Source: Lentihominibacter faecis
GTDB taxonomy: Bacteria; Bacillota; Clostridia; Peptostreptococcales; Anaerovoracaceae
DNA length: 20,157 nt
Reading direction: 5' to 3'
Assembly (NCBI RefSeq): GCF_014306095.1
Contig: NZ_JACRWC010000036.1
Span: forward strand, 1-20,157
Each line of letters opens with the position of its first letter. The first letter of the stretch is position 1. This document shows, piece after piece, positions 13,743 through 20,157 of this stretch. The position numbers and the translations under genes were made by a program. Below the pieces are notes generated by a model. That model did not search any database and had not been told where the DNA came from. It worked only from the letters and a program-made list of their open reading frames with translations.

Positions 13743-14972
13743 ATGAGAAGAAGTCGATTTGTAGTGATCGTTGCATTGTTGACTGCACTGGTGTTCTGTA
13801 TGGAGACCTGTGTGGTAAGTGCAGCCTCTCTCAAAGAGGTAAGAAAGAGCATTCAAAGTAAACAGCAGGAGCTGGAGGAGAGTAAAAAAGAAGAAAAGGA
13901 CTTAAGCGACAAGATCAGTTCCATGGATAAACAGATCAGCAGCAAGGAAGCGGATATCAGCAAGCTGGAATCTGCCATCAGTGATGCGGAGACTCAGATG
14001 AATACCTTGAAGAAGGAGCTGAAGGAAGCTGAGGAAAAGGCGGAGCAGCAGGACGAAGATCTGAATGCACGGCTGAGGAACATGTACAAGAATGGTTCGG
14101 TGGGGTTCCTGGACGTCCTTTTCGATTCTGACGATATTTCAGAATTTCTGACCAACCTGGACATGGTACAGAAAGTATATTCACAGGATAAGGATACATT
14201 AAAAGAATTAAAGGCGACATGCGATGAGATCGACAGCAAGAAACAGGAAATCGCATCTCTGCAGACAGAGCTTGATGAATCAAAGAAACTGGCAGAAGAA
14301 GAAAAAGCTGAGCTGAAGGAAGACAAAGCGACGGCGGAAAAACAGAAGGAACAGGTGGCAACGGAAGCGGATCTTACGGAAGAACAGCTGGAGGAACTGG
14401 AAGCGTATGAAGATTCTCTGGAAGCACAGATACGTGCAGAGCAGGCAGCGAGCAGCTCATCATCCAGCAGCAGTTCCAAACCGAGCAGCAGTTCCAAACC
14501 GAAACCGAATTCCAGCAGTTCCAAACCGAGCAGCAGCTCTAAGCCGAGTACGAATGGCAAGATCACGACTTATAAAGGTATTTCCATGATGTGGCCAGCG
14601 CCTTCCTATTATAAAATGTCGTCCAGATATGGATACAGAACTCATCCGATCACCGGTAAAAAGAAACTGCACGGTGGTGTAGACCTGGCGGCTCCAGGCG
14701 GATCTGCCATTCTGGCAGCTCAGTCCGGCAGAGTAATCGTAGCTACATATCACTGGAGTTTCGGTAACTATATCATCGTGGATCACGGAAACGGATACTC
14801 GACTTTGTATGCACATTGTTCCAAGCTCCTTGTTAAAAAGGGACAGACCGTCTCACAGGGACAGAGGATCGCCAACGTCGGTACGACGGGAAGCTCGACA
14901 GGAAATCATCTGCATTTCGAAGTGCGTATCAACGGAGCACGGACGAATCCGATGCCGTACATAGGTTTATAG
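13743..14972 (+). CDS. Coiled-coil M23 peptidoglycan hydrolase (EnvC/PcsB-like), copy 1
   Basis: A 409-residue secreted protein. Signal peptide 1-28 with cleavage near VVSA-AS; two-part coiled coil (about 29-115 and 145-235) with the conserved NARLRNMYKNGSVGF between; a Ser/Pro/Lys linker (about 238-275, repeats of SSSSKP); then an M23/LytM endopeptidase domain (about 285-409). Zinc ligands His310, Asp314 (HGGVD) and His391, catalytic His358 (YAHC) and His389 (HLH) are all present, so it should be active, unlike E. coli EnvC. Located 59 bases after ftsX with AGGAGGAAG before the ATG and no terminator between, so it is likely the hydrolase driven by FtsEX. By family knowledge the coiled coil docks on FtsX and the catalytic domain cuts peptide cross-links in the wall. 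Confidence 0.9.
   Translation: MRRSRFVVIVALLTALVFCMETCVVSAASLKEVRKSIQSKQQELEESKKEEKDLSDKISSMDKQISSKEADISKLESAISDAETQMNTLKKELKEAEEKAEQQDEDLNARLRNMYKNGSVGFLDVLFDSDDISEFLTNLDMVQKVYSQDKDTLKELKATCDEIDSKKQEIASLQTELDESKKLAEEEKAELKEDKATAEKQKEQVATEADLTEEQLEELEAYEDSLEAQIRAEQAASSSSSSSSSKPSSSSKPKPNSSSSKPSSSSKPSTNGKITTYKGISMMWPAPSYYKMSSRYGYRTHPITGKKKLHGGVDLAAPGGSAILAAQSGRVIVATYHWSFGNYIIVDHGNGYSTLYAHCSKLLVKKGQTVSQGQRIANVGTTGSSTGNHLHFEVRINGARTNPMPYIGL
14440..14560 (+). repeat. Short imperfect repeats coding the Ser/Pro/Lys linker
   Basis: The block CAGCAGTTCCAAACCGAG and close variants recur about four times here, coding SSSSKP units. It is a low-complexity region that may vary in length between strains by slippage; the paralogue at 15031 has only a short Ser run at the same place. 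Confidence 0.6.
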
Positions 14973-15030
14973 ATAAGTTTACAGAACAGATAGCAATCAG
15001 TTAACACAGAAATATAACAGGAGACAAGGT

Positions 15031-16161
15031 ATGCTGAAACGAAAAAGCCGTTTTGCGATGATCGTTGCGATCCTGCTGATGCTGACATTTACCGTGGAGA
15101 CATCCCTGGCAAGTGCAGCGACCTTAAGTCAGATCCGCAACAACATCAAGAACAAACAGCAGGAGCTGAATGAGAGCAGGGCGAAAGAAAAGAGCCTGGG
15201 CGATCAGGTCAACTCTCTGGAACAACAGATCAACAGCAAGCAGTCAGATATCGATGAACTGGAGGCCTCCATCAGCGAAGCACAGGCTAAGCTGGAAACC
15301 CTGGAGGAGGAACTGGCAGCTGCTGAAGAAAAAGTGAATACCCAGAATGAGAATCTCAATGCCCGCCTTCGCAATATGTATAAAAACGGCAGCGTCGGTT
15401 TTATTGATGTACTGATGGATTCGGAAAGCTTTTCGGAATTCCTCAACAACCTGTCGTTGGTAGAAAAGGTATACACCAGCGATCAGGATGTGCTGGAGGA
15501 ACTGCAAAAGGCTTACGATGAAATCGACGCCAAGAAAAAAGAAATCGAAACGCTGCAGGCAGAGCTGAGTGAATCCAAGGCAACTATGGAAGAACAAAAA
15601 TCCAGTCTGGAAGCGGATAAGGCCAGCGTAGAGAAGAAAAAGTCAGAGATCGCTGCAGACTCTGCAGAAACTCAGAGAGAACTGGACAAGCTGGAAGCTG
15701 ATGCACAGGCGTTGACGTCGAGCATTCGTAATTCGGGAAGCTCCAGCAGCAGTTCAAAATACAATGGAGGTATCATGGCATGGCCGGTGCCGTCCTGTCA
15801 TACGGTATCTTCGGGGTATGGAGGCAGGATCCATCCGACTACTGGCAAGTATAAATTCCATGGAGGTCTGGATATCCCGGGATCCTATGGATCAGCCATC
15901 GTAGCAGCAAACTCAGGCAAGGTGATCTGGGCAGGAAACCGAGGTGACAGTTATGGCAATTATGTCATTATCGACCACGGCGGCGGCGTATCAACTTTGT
16001 ACGGGCATTCTTCGAAGGTGCTGGTAAGTACTGGACAGAGCGTTTCCCGCGGGCAGCGGATCGCTAACGTGGGAAGCACGGGAAGATCTACGGGACCGCA
16101 TTGTCACTTCGAAGTGCGTATCAATGGTTCTCGTGTCAATCCTACCCCATACGTGAACTAA
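15031..16161 (+). CDS. Coiled-coil M23 peptidoglycan hydrolase (EnvC/PcsB-like), copy 2
   Basis: A 376-residue paralogue of the preceding gene, in tandem 58 bases after it. Signal peptide 1-29 (ends LASA-AT), coiled coil (about 30-115 and 145-230), again with NARLRNMYKNGSVGF, a short linker (GSSSSSSKYNGG), and an M23 domain with His277, Asp281 (HGGLD), His326 (YGHSS), His357 and His359 (HCH). All zinc and catalytic residues are intact. Start by AGGAGACAAGG before the ATG. The copies are close in the coiled-coil core but differ in signal peptide, linker and the loops of the catalytic domain, so they look like an older duplication with room for different roles or timing. Confidence 0.9.
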   Translation: MLKRKSRFAMIVAILLMLTFTVETSLASAATLSQIRNNIKNKQQELNESRAKEKSLGDQVNSLEQQINSKQSDIDELEASISEAQAKLETLEEELAAAEEKVNTQNENLNARLRNMYKNGSVGFIDVLMDSESFSEFLNNLSLVEKVYTSDQDVLEELQKAYDEIDAKKKEIETLQAELSESKATMEEQKSSLEADKASVEKKKSEIAADSAETQRELDKLEADAQALTSSIRNSGSSSSSSKYNGGIMAWPVPSCHTVSSGYGGRIHPTTGKYKFHGGLDIPGSYGSAIVAANSGKVIWAGNRGDSYGNYVIIDHGGGVSTLYGHSSKVLVSTGQSVSRGQRIANVGSTGRSTGPHCHFEVRINGSRVNPTPYVN

Positions 16162-16192
16162 ATCTATTACATAGAATAAATGAGGACTACTT

Positions 16193-17845
16193 ATGAGAAA
16201 AACGGAAGAAATACTGCGGTCACTGCTCCATCAGAAAGGAATGGATTCGCAGGAAGATATTTCGGAGTTTTTGTCAGACAGACCACAGAAGACTTATGAT
16301 CCATTCCTGCTTTATAATATGGAAGCGGGAGTGGATCTGCTTTTATCTGAGATAAAGAAAGATACGAAAGTCTGCATCTACGGGGATTATGATGCTGACG
16401 GGGTCACCTCCGTGTGCATCCTCTCTTCGGTGCTGTCTCACCTGACAAACAACTTCATCCACTATATCCCCTCTCGTATAGAAGAAGGGTACGGACTCAA
16501 CAAAGGAGCCGTACAAAAGCTGGCAGAACAAGGCGTTGGTCTGATCGTTACCGTAGACTGCGGCAGCGTTTCATGCGAGGAGGCGGATCTGGCGCGGGAA
16601 CTGGGAATAAAGATGATCGTAACAGACCATCATAGTATCGACGGAAGAAAAGCCGACTGTATAGTAATCAATCCCAAACAGAAAGAGGATCATTATCCTT
16701 TTGACGGGATCGCAGGATGCGGCGTGGCATTCAAGCTGTGTCAGGCGCTGCAGAAGCGGACAGGACTCCCTAAGAGCGTTTTGAATGAAGTGCTGGATCT
16801 GCTGGCAGTGGGAACGGTAGCGGACGTAGTACCGCTGCTGGATGAAAACCGGACGTTTGTGAAATACGGACTGGCACGGATCAATGCCGGCACGAGACCT
16901 GCCATGAAGAGCTTGAAGGAAGGTATCTCCTTAAAGAATGTCGCTTCTGAAAACATCGCCTTTGGCATCGGACCACACATCAATGCCGCGGGACGTATGG
17001 CAGAGGCGGAAGAAGCGGTGCAGCTTTTTATGAGCCGGGATCCGCAGACGATCCATCGGCAGGTGGAGAAGCTGATCCATTTCAATGCAGATCGGAAACA
17101 GAAACAGGACGAGGCGTATCAGAAAGGACTTGAGATCCTCAAACAGGAAGATAAAGAGTATGACTTTATTGTTCTCCCCATGACGGATATCCATGAAGGC
17201 GTGGGCGGCATCGTTGCGGGTAAGATTAAGGAAGAAATGAATCGTCCTATCGTGATCGTATCACCGTCGGGAGAAGACTTCCTGAAAGGGACCGGAAGAA
17301 GCATCGATACGGTGGATATTTATGGAGTCCTGAAAAAATGTGATGATAAATACGGGCTGTTTGAACGATTCGGAGGGCATAAAAGCGCCTGTGGATTTTT
17401 GATGGCAGAAGATAAACTGCCGCTGCTGCGGCAGGCAGTCCAGGAAGAGATGGACTTCTTAAAAGAAGCAGATCCGCATATATTTGATAACGGTATCCCA
17501 TGGGATCTGGAACTGGATCCGGCGGAGATCACGGTGGAACTGGCGGAGACTCTTGAGAAGCTGGAGCCTTTTGGCAAGGACAATGAGCGACCGAAATTCA
17601 TGCTGCGGGAGGTGAGCCTGCAAGGTGTTCGATTTATGGGCGCAGACGAGACGCATGCACGCTTTACTGCAGTATCCCGGGCCGGCACGCGAGCGGACTG
17701 CGTACTCTTTCGAAAAGCGCAGGAGTGGCGGAGCCTGCTTTGCAGCGAGAAACCGGTGGACCTCATCGGAACTGTTGACGTGCAGCAGTGGCAGGGAAGG
17801 ACGAGAGTGCAGATTATGATAGAGGAGATGAAAGAATGGAATTAA
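16193..17845 (+). CDS. recJ: Single-stranded-DNA-specific exonuclease RecJ
   Basis: A 550-residue DHH-family nuclease that degrades single-stranded DNA 5' to 3' in repair and recombination. Motifs in order: YGDYDADGVTS (63-73), VDCGS (121-125), TDHHS (144-148, the DHH motif), GTVADVVPL (about 207-215), GPHINAAGRM (about 263-272), and FGGHKSACGF (393-402, the DHHA1 GGH motif). The last ~100 residues fit the OB-type C-terminal domain. Length is normal. Start ATG 16193 with GAGGA about 8 bases upstream. Lies 31 bases after the second M23 gene without a terminator and overlaps ctpA by 10 bases, so it is carried in the cell-wall unit although its work is DNA repair. Confidence 0.93.
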   Translation: MRKTEEILRSLLHQKGMDSQEDISEFLSDRPQKTYDPFLLYNMEAGVDLLLSEIKKDTKVCIYGDYDADGVTSVCILSSVLSHLTNNFIHYIPSRIEEGYGLNKGAVQKLAEQGVGLIVTVDCGSVSCEEADLARELGIKMIVTDHHSIDGRKADCIVINPKQKEDHYPFDGIAGCGVAFKLCQALQKRTGLPKSVLNEVLDLLAVGTVADVVPLLDENRTFVKYGLARINAGTRPAMKSLKEGISLKNVASENIAFGIGPHINAAGRMAEAEEAVQLFMSRDPQTIHRQVEKLIHFNADRKQKQDEAYQKGLEILKQEDKEYDFIVLPMTDIHEGVGGIVAGKIKEEMNRPIVIVSPSGEDFLKGTGRSIDTVDIYGVLKKCDDKYGLFERFGGHKSACGFLMAEDKLPLLRQAVQEEMDFLKEADPHIFDNGIPWDLELDPAEITVELAETLEKLEPFGKDNERPKFMLREVSLQGVRFMGADETHARFTAVSRAGTRADCVLFRKAQEWRSLLCSEKPVDLIGTVDVQQWQGRTRVQIMIEEMKEWN

Positions 17846-19002
17846 CGAAGAAAAAACTGATCGCCATCCTGGTGGCGGCTTTCCTGGCAGGAGGTGTGCT
17901 CACGGCCGGGGTCGGTTTTGCAGTATGCAAAGGCGCGCTGGGATATGTCAGCATGCCGAAGGACGAGTACAACAGTATGAAGAGTACATACGAGCACTTC
18001 GGCAAGGCGGAGCAGCTGTATGAAACGATAAACGACAGCTATTACAAGGATGTTGATCAACAGGATCTGATAGATGGCGCCTGCAAAGGACTGGTGGCCG
18101 GGCTGGGGGATCCGTATTCTTCCTATATGACCAATGAGGAATATGAAAACTGGAAATCTTCTGCAACGGGAGAGTATTCCGGTATAGGCGTGACATTTTC
18201 GCAGGATAAAAATGGCAACTATATCATCGTAGGCGTGGCGAAAGATTCCCCGGCCGAGAAAGCCGGGCTGAAATCCGGAGACTATATCGTTGAGGTGGAC
18301 GGTAAGACCTATGACGATATGGACGTGATGGCAAAGGCGATCCGCGGTAACGCCGGGACTAAGGTGAAGATCACCTATGTGCGGGATAATAAGAAGAACG
18401 AGGCCGATATCACCAGAGAAAAGATCGTGGAGAAGAGCGTGGAATACAAGATGCTGGATGGACAGATCGGATACATCAAGCTGAGCAGTTTTATCAGCTC
18501 GTCTGCAGATGATTTTTCGGCAGCCTTAAAGGATCTGGAAGGAAAGGGCGCGAAAGGCCTTATTCTGGATCTGAGAGACAACGGAGGCGGTCTGGTGGAT
18601 CAGTGCATCGAAATCGCGGACGAATTCCTGGATGAGGGCATTGTGACCTACGTGGAGGATAAAAACGGCAAGAAGCAGGAGTACAAGGCCAAGGACGGCA
18701 AAACGGATCTCAAGACGGTAGTGCTGGTCAACGGCAACAGTGCCAGCTGCTCGGAAATCCTTGCGGGAGCACTGAAGGACAACGGATGCAAGCTGGTAGG
18801 TGAGACGACCTTCGGAAAAGGTGTTATCCAGTCCACGGCAGAGCTAAAGAACGGATCGGCATTGAAACTTACCATAATGCAGTATTTTTCGCCGAAGGGC
18901 AATGCCATTCAGGAGAAAGGCATCACACCTGATTATGAGGTGAAGAATCCGGAGGGAACTGAGACTGACAAGCAGCTTGAGAAAGCAGAAAGTCTGTTCT
19001 AA
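17836..19002 (+). CDS. C-terminal processing peptidase, S41 family (CtpA-like)
   Basis: A 388-residue membrane-anchored serine protease. One N-terminal membrane helix (about 8-32), a helical segment with YYKDVDQQDLIDGACKGL, a PDZ domain (about 105-190; YSGIGVTF and DSPAEKAGLKSGDYIVEVDG), then the S41 protease core. Catalytic residues: Ser304 in NSASCSE (301-307; usual SASASE with Cys in one place) and Lys328 in FGKGVIQ, with Gln332 also conserved. Start at ATG 17836 (MELTKKK) with GAGGAG upstream inside recJ; the longer frame from 17788 has no RBS. By family knowledge such proteases process or degrade secreted wall hydrolases and their regulators, which fits the two M23 genes in the same unit; the target here is unproven. 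Confidence 0.93.
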   Translation: MELTKKKLIAILVAAFLAGGVLTAGVGFAVCKGALGYVSMPKDEYNSMKSTYEHFGKAEQLYETINDSYYKDVDQQDLIDGACKGLVAGLGDPYSSYMTNEEYENWKSSATGEYSGIGVTFSQDKNGNYIIVGVAKDSPAEKAGLKSGDYIVEVDGKTYDDMDVMAKAIRGNAGTKVKITYVRDNKKNEADITREKIVEKSVEYKMLDGQIGYIKLSSFISSSADDFSAALKDLEGKGAKGLILDLRDNGGGLVDQCIEIADEFLDEGIVTYVEDKNGKKQEYKAKDGKTDLKTVVLVNGNSASCSEILAGALKDNGCKLVGETTFGKGVIQSTAELKNGSALKLTIMQYFSPKGNAIQEKGITPDYEVKNPEGTETDKQLEKAESLF

Positions 19003-19009
19003 GGGAATG

Positions 19010-19025
19010 CTTTATAACGTTAAAG
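19010..19025. repeat. Dyad CTTTATAACGTTAAAG upstream of the yerC promoter
   Basis: A 16-base imperfect palindrome with CTTTA/TAAAG arms, 7 bases ahead of the -35 box at 19032. No U run follows it, so it is not a terminator. It could be an operator, for example for autoregulation, but this is only position and symmetry. Confidence 0.3.
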
Positions 19026-19031
19026 TAATAG

Positions 19032-19061
19032 TTGACGGTCGGTTATGGTCCATGGTAAAAT
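19032..19061 (+). promoter_or_regulatory. Promoter of yerC
   Basis: TTGACG (19032-19037; 5 of 6), 18 bases, TAAAAT (19056-19061; 5 of 6). Start near 19068, giving a leader of about 30 bases to the ATG at 19097. Confidence 0.6.
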
Positions 19062-19096
19062 CTTGTTAGAGTAACTGATTAGGAAAGGAACGTATC

Positions 19097-19402
19097 ATGG
19101 CTTACGAATCCAAGTTCAAACGAGATGATATCGACGAATTGTTCCGGGCGATCCTGCTCCTTGAGGATGAAGAGGACTGTTACCGGTTTTTTGAGGATGT
19201 ATGCACGGTCAATGAGATCCATGCGATCGCACAGCGTCTGCAGGTGGCGAAGCTGCTGTCGGAAGACAAGACTTACAGCGAGATAGAAGCTGTCACCAAG
19301 GCATCGACGGCTACCATCAGCAGGATCAACAAGTGTCTGGTGTACGGTGCGGACGGTTACAAGCGTATCCTGCAGAGACTGGCGGATGAAGATAAAGATT
19401 AA
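19097..19402 (+). CDS. TrpR-related DNA-binding protein, YerC/YecD family
   Basis: A 101-residue small repressor-like protein. It matches the YerC/YecD family by length and by the opening KFKRDDIDELFRAIL, the middle FFEDVCTVNEIHAIAQRLQVAKLL (read with breaks), and the helix-turn-helix TYSEIEAVTKASTATISRIN (58-77). The fold is that of the tryptophan repressor, but the residues and small-molecule ligand are generally not known for this family. Start ATG 19097 with AGGAAAGGAA upstream. It has its own promoter and a strong terminator, so it is a single-gene unit. Confidence 0.88.
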   Translation: MAYESKFKRDDIDELFRAILLLEDEEDCYRFFEDVCTVNEIHAIAQRLQVAKLLSEDKTYSEIEAVTKASTATISRINKCLVYGADGYKRILQRLADEDKD

Positions 19403-19417
19403 TATGTGAAGAGGAGC

Positions 19418-19444
19418 GGCGGAACATATTGTTCCGCCCTTTTT
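19418..19444 (+). terminator. Intrinsic terminator after yerC
   Basis: GGCGGAACA (19418-19426), loop TAT, TGTTCCGCC (19430-19438): a perfect 9-bp GC-rich stem, then CTTTTT. It ends only 8 bases before the ATG of the next gene. Confidence 0.85.
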
Positions 19445-19452
19445 AAATAAAA

Positions 19453-19983
19453 ATGGAGATCAGAATATACGAAGACTACCGGGATATGTACCCGGAATCA
19501 AAAGGGCGGGAACTGACGGAGAGACTGCTTTATCATGCACTTGCCGAGGCCGGGATGCCGGATCTTAAAATCATGCGAACGGAAAAAGGCAAGCCGTATG
19601 TGCAGAGTGCAGCAGAGCAGGATCAAGCAGACCGACCTGAAAGACCAAATATTTATATATCCGCAAGCCACAGTAAAAACCTGTTTGCCTGTCTCATCGG
19701 AGACAGACCGCTTGGGATCGATCTGCAGCATGGGAGAAAAATGGATCCTGCAAAGATCTCAGCAAGGTACTTTGCAGAAGAAGAGGCCGAACTGGTGCGA
19801 AAGCTGGGCGCAGCGGCATTCTTTCGCCTGTGGACCCGCAAGGAGGCGTATTCCAAATACACAGGAAACGGACTTGCGGATGTGATGAGTGGGATATCCG
19901 TACTGGATCGAAACGATGTGGAGTTCCTGGATTTTCAGTGGGAAAAGGATATTTACTGCTCCTGCTGCGTGAAAAAGGAGTAA
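19453..19983 (+). CDS. 4'-phosphopantetheinyl transferase, Sfp type
   Basis: A 176-residue enzyme that moves the phosphopantetheine arm of coenzyme A onto a serine of carrier proteins. Blocks seen: GKPY (46-49), NIYISASHSKNLFACLI (66-82), LGIDLQ (87-92), KISARYFAEEEAELV (101-115) and RLWTRKEAYSKYTGNGL (125-141). Asp90 and Glu111/Glu131 can serve as Mg and CoA-site residues; the usual DIE is DLQ here, so the second acid is Gln92. Shorter than Sfp (about 224), as in many clostridial forms. The ATG at 19453 is the first possible start (TAA in frame at 19444-19446) but has no RBS directly before it: GAGGAG at 19411-19416 is separated by the terminator hairpin. No carrier-protein genes are nearby, so its substrate is not clear. 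Confidence 0.85.
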   Translation: MEIRIYEDYRDMYPESKGRELTERLLYHALAEAGMPDLKIMRTEKGKPYVQSAAEQDQADRPERPNIYISASHSKNLFACLIGDRPLGIDLQHGRKMDPAKISARYFAEEEAELVRKLGAAAFFRLWTRKEAYSKYTGNGLADVMSGISVLDRNDVEFLDFQWEKDIYCSCCVKKE

Positions 19984-19987
19984 GGAA

Positions 19988-20127
19988 ATGGATGTGAGAG
20001 AAAAGGCAGTATCGTATCTAAACAGCCGGCCGAGGACGCGGCAGGAGGTGATACGGCATCTTAAGGACAAGGGGTTTGACGAAAACGAAATACTGGAAAC
20101 TGTCGATGAACTGGAGCAGTATCATTA
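19988..20127 (+). CDS. recX: RecX-family regulatory protein, 5' part only
   Basis: The first 46 codons of a gene cut by the end of the contig. MDVREKAVSYLNSRPRTRQ at the start, then EVIRHLKDKGFDENEILETVDELEQYHY, is the first three-helix repeat of RecX, which binds RecA filaments and limits recombination. Start ATG 19988 has GGAG 7 bases upstream, overlapping the end of the PPTase gene, 4 bases away. The frame seems to continue as CLLYTSPSPR but those residues come from adapter sequence and must be removed. Confidence 0.8.
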
Positions 20128-20157
20128 CTGTCTCTTATACACATCTCCGAGCCCACG
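20128..20157. other. Nextera/Tn5 sequencing adapter left on the contig
   Basis: CTGTCTCTTATACACATCT (20128-20146) is the 19-base Tn5 mosaic end and CCGAGCCCACG (20147-20157) is the start of the Nextera read-2 adapter. It is library DNA, not genome; its translation in the recX frame gives the well-known artefact peptide LLYTSPSPR. Confidence 0.97.

Noticed and set aside
14440..14560. CRISPR-like or regulatory tandem repeat
   Set aside because: Repeats are short, imperfect and in frame with the Ser/Pro/Lys linker; there are no spacers.
13994..14566. Minus-strand frame with repeated LLGLELL
   Set aside because: It is the antisense of the coiled coil and SSSSKP linker; the repeat comes from the sense codons, not a real leucine-rich protein.
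1..20157. tRNA, rRNA, IS elements, phage genes, known riboswitches
   Set aside because: Looked for conserved tRNA arms, transposase motifs and familiar aptamer cores in all gaps; none recognised by eye. A covariance-model search would be needed to exclude small RNAs.

Overview
The window looks like chromosomal DNA from an anaerobic Gram-positive bacterium of the Clostridia (Eubacteriales). Reasons: strong GGAGG-type ribosome binding sites throughout, TTG and GTG starts, a transketolase split into two subunits, a YerC/TrpR-like repressor, a MazF very close to Bacillus EndoA, and an FtsEX operon carrying PcsB-like coiled-coil M23 hydrolases. Genus cannot be read from the sequence alone. No rRNA, tRNA, CRISPR, IS or phage gene was seen. 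The last 30 bases (20128-20157) are not genomic: they are Nextera/Tn5 library adapter, so this is the end of a draft contig.

Layout. 70-543 (-): membrane sensor-like protein that stops inside its last membrane segment, probably broken or mis-sequenced. 626-4058 (+): two sodium:solute symporters; the second is preceded by a good promoter, has strongly biased codons and is coupled by an ATGA overlap to a 58-residue one-TM protein not listed by ordinary ORF cut-offs. 4239-4874 (+): unknown acidic protein, convergent with a YeiH/UPF0324 transporter (5927-4878, -). 5928-6462 holds no gene. 6463-6963: two-TM unknown protein. 7023-8836: ogt, nnrD and a MazF-type RNase without an adjacent antitoxin. 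8925-10675: the two transketolase subunits. 10704-11879: a lipoprotein and a membrane-anchored PrcB-like protein, separated by a remarkable leader in which a 4-codon ORF (MPPS), a terminator hairpin and the next gene's Shine-Dalgarno sequence all overlap.

12023-19002 is one long unit: ftsE, ftsX, two tandem paralogous coiled-coil M23 peptidases, recJ and a CtpA-type S41 protease. By family knowledge FtsEX is a membrane ATPase machine that activates coiled-coil murein hydrolases from the inside, and Ctp proteases often degrade or process such hydrolases, so most of this unit reads as a cell-division/cell-wall cleavage module. After it come yerC (own promoter, strong terminator), a 4'-phosphopantetheinyl transferase whose start follows directly on that terminator, and the first 140 bases of recX, cut by the adapter.

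The observations most worth a second look are the attenuator-like leader at 11333-11414, the tiny symporter-coupled membrane protein, the duplicated FtsEX hydrolases, the antitoxin-less mazF with a hairpin in front of it, the PPTase with a DLQ motif and no normal RBS, and the adapter at the end.
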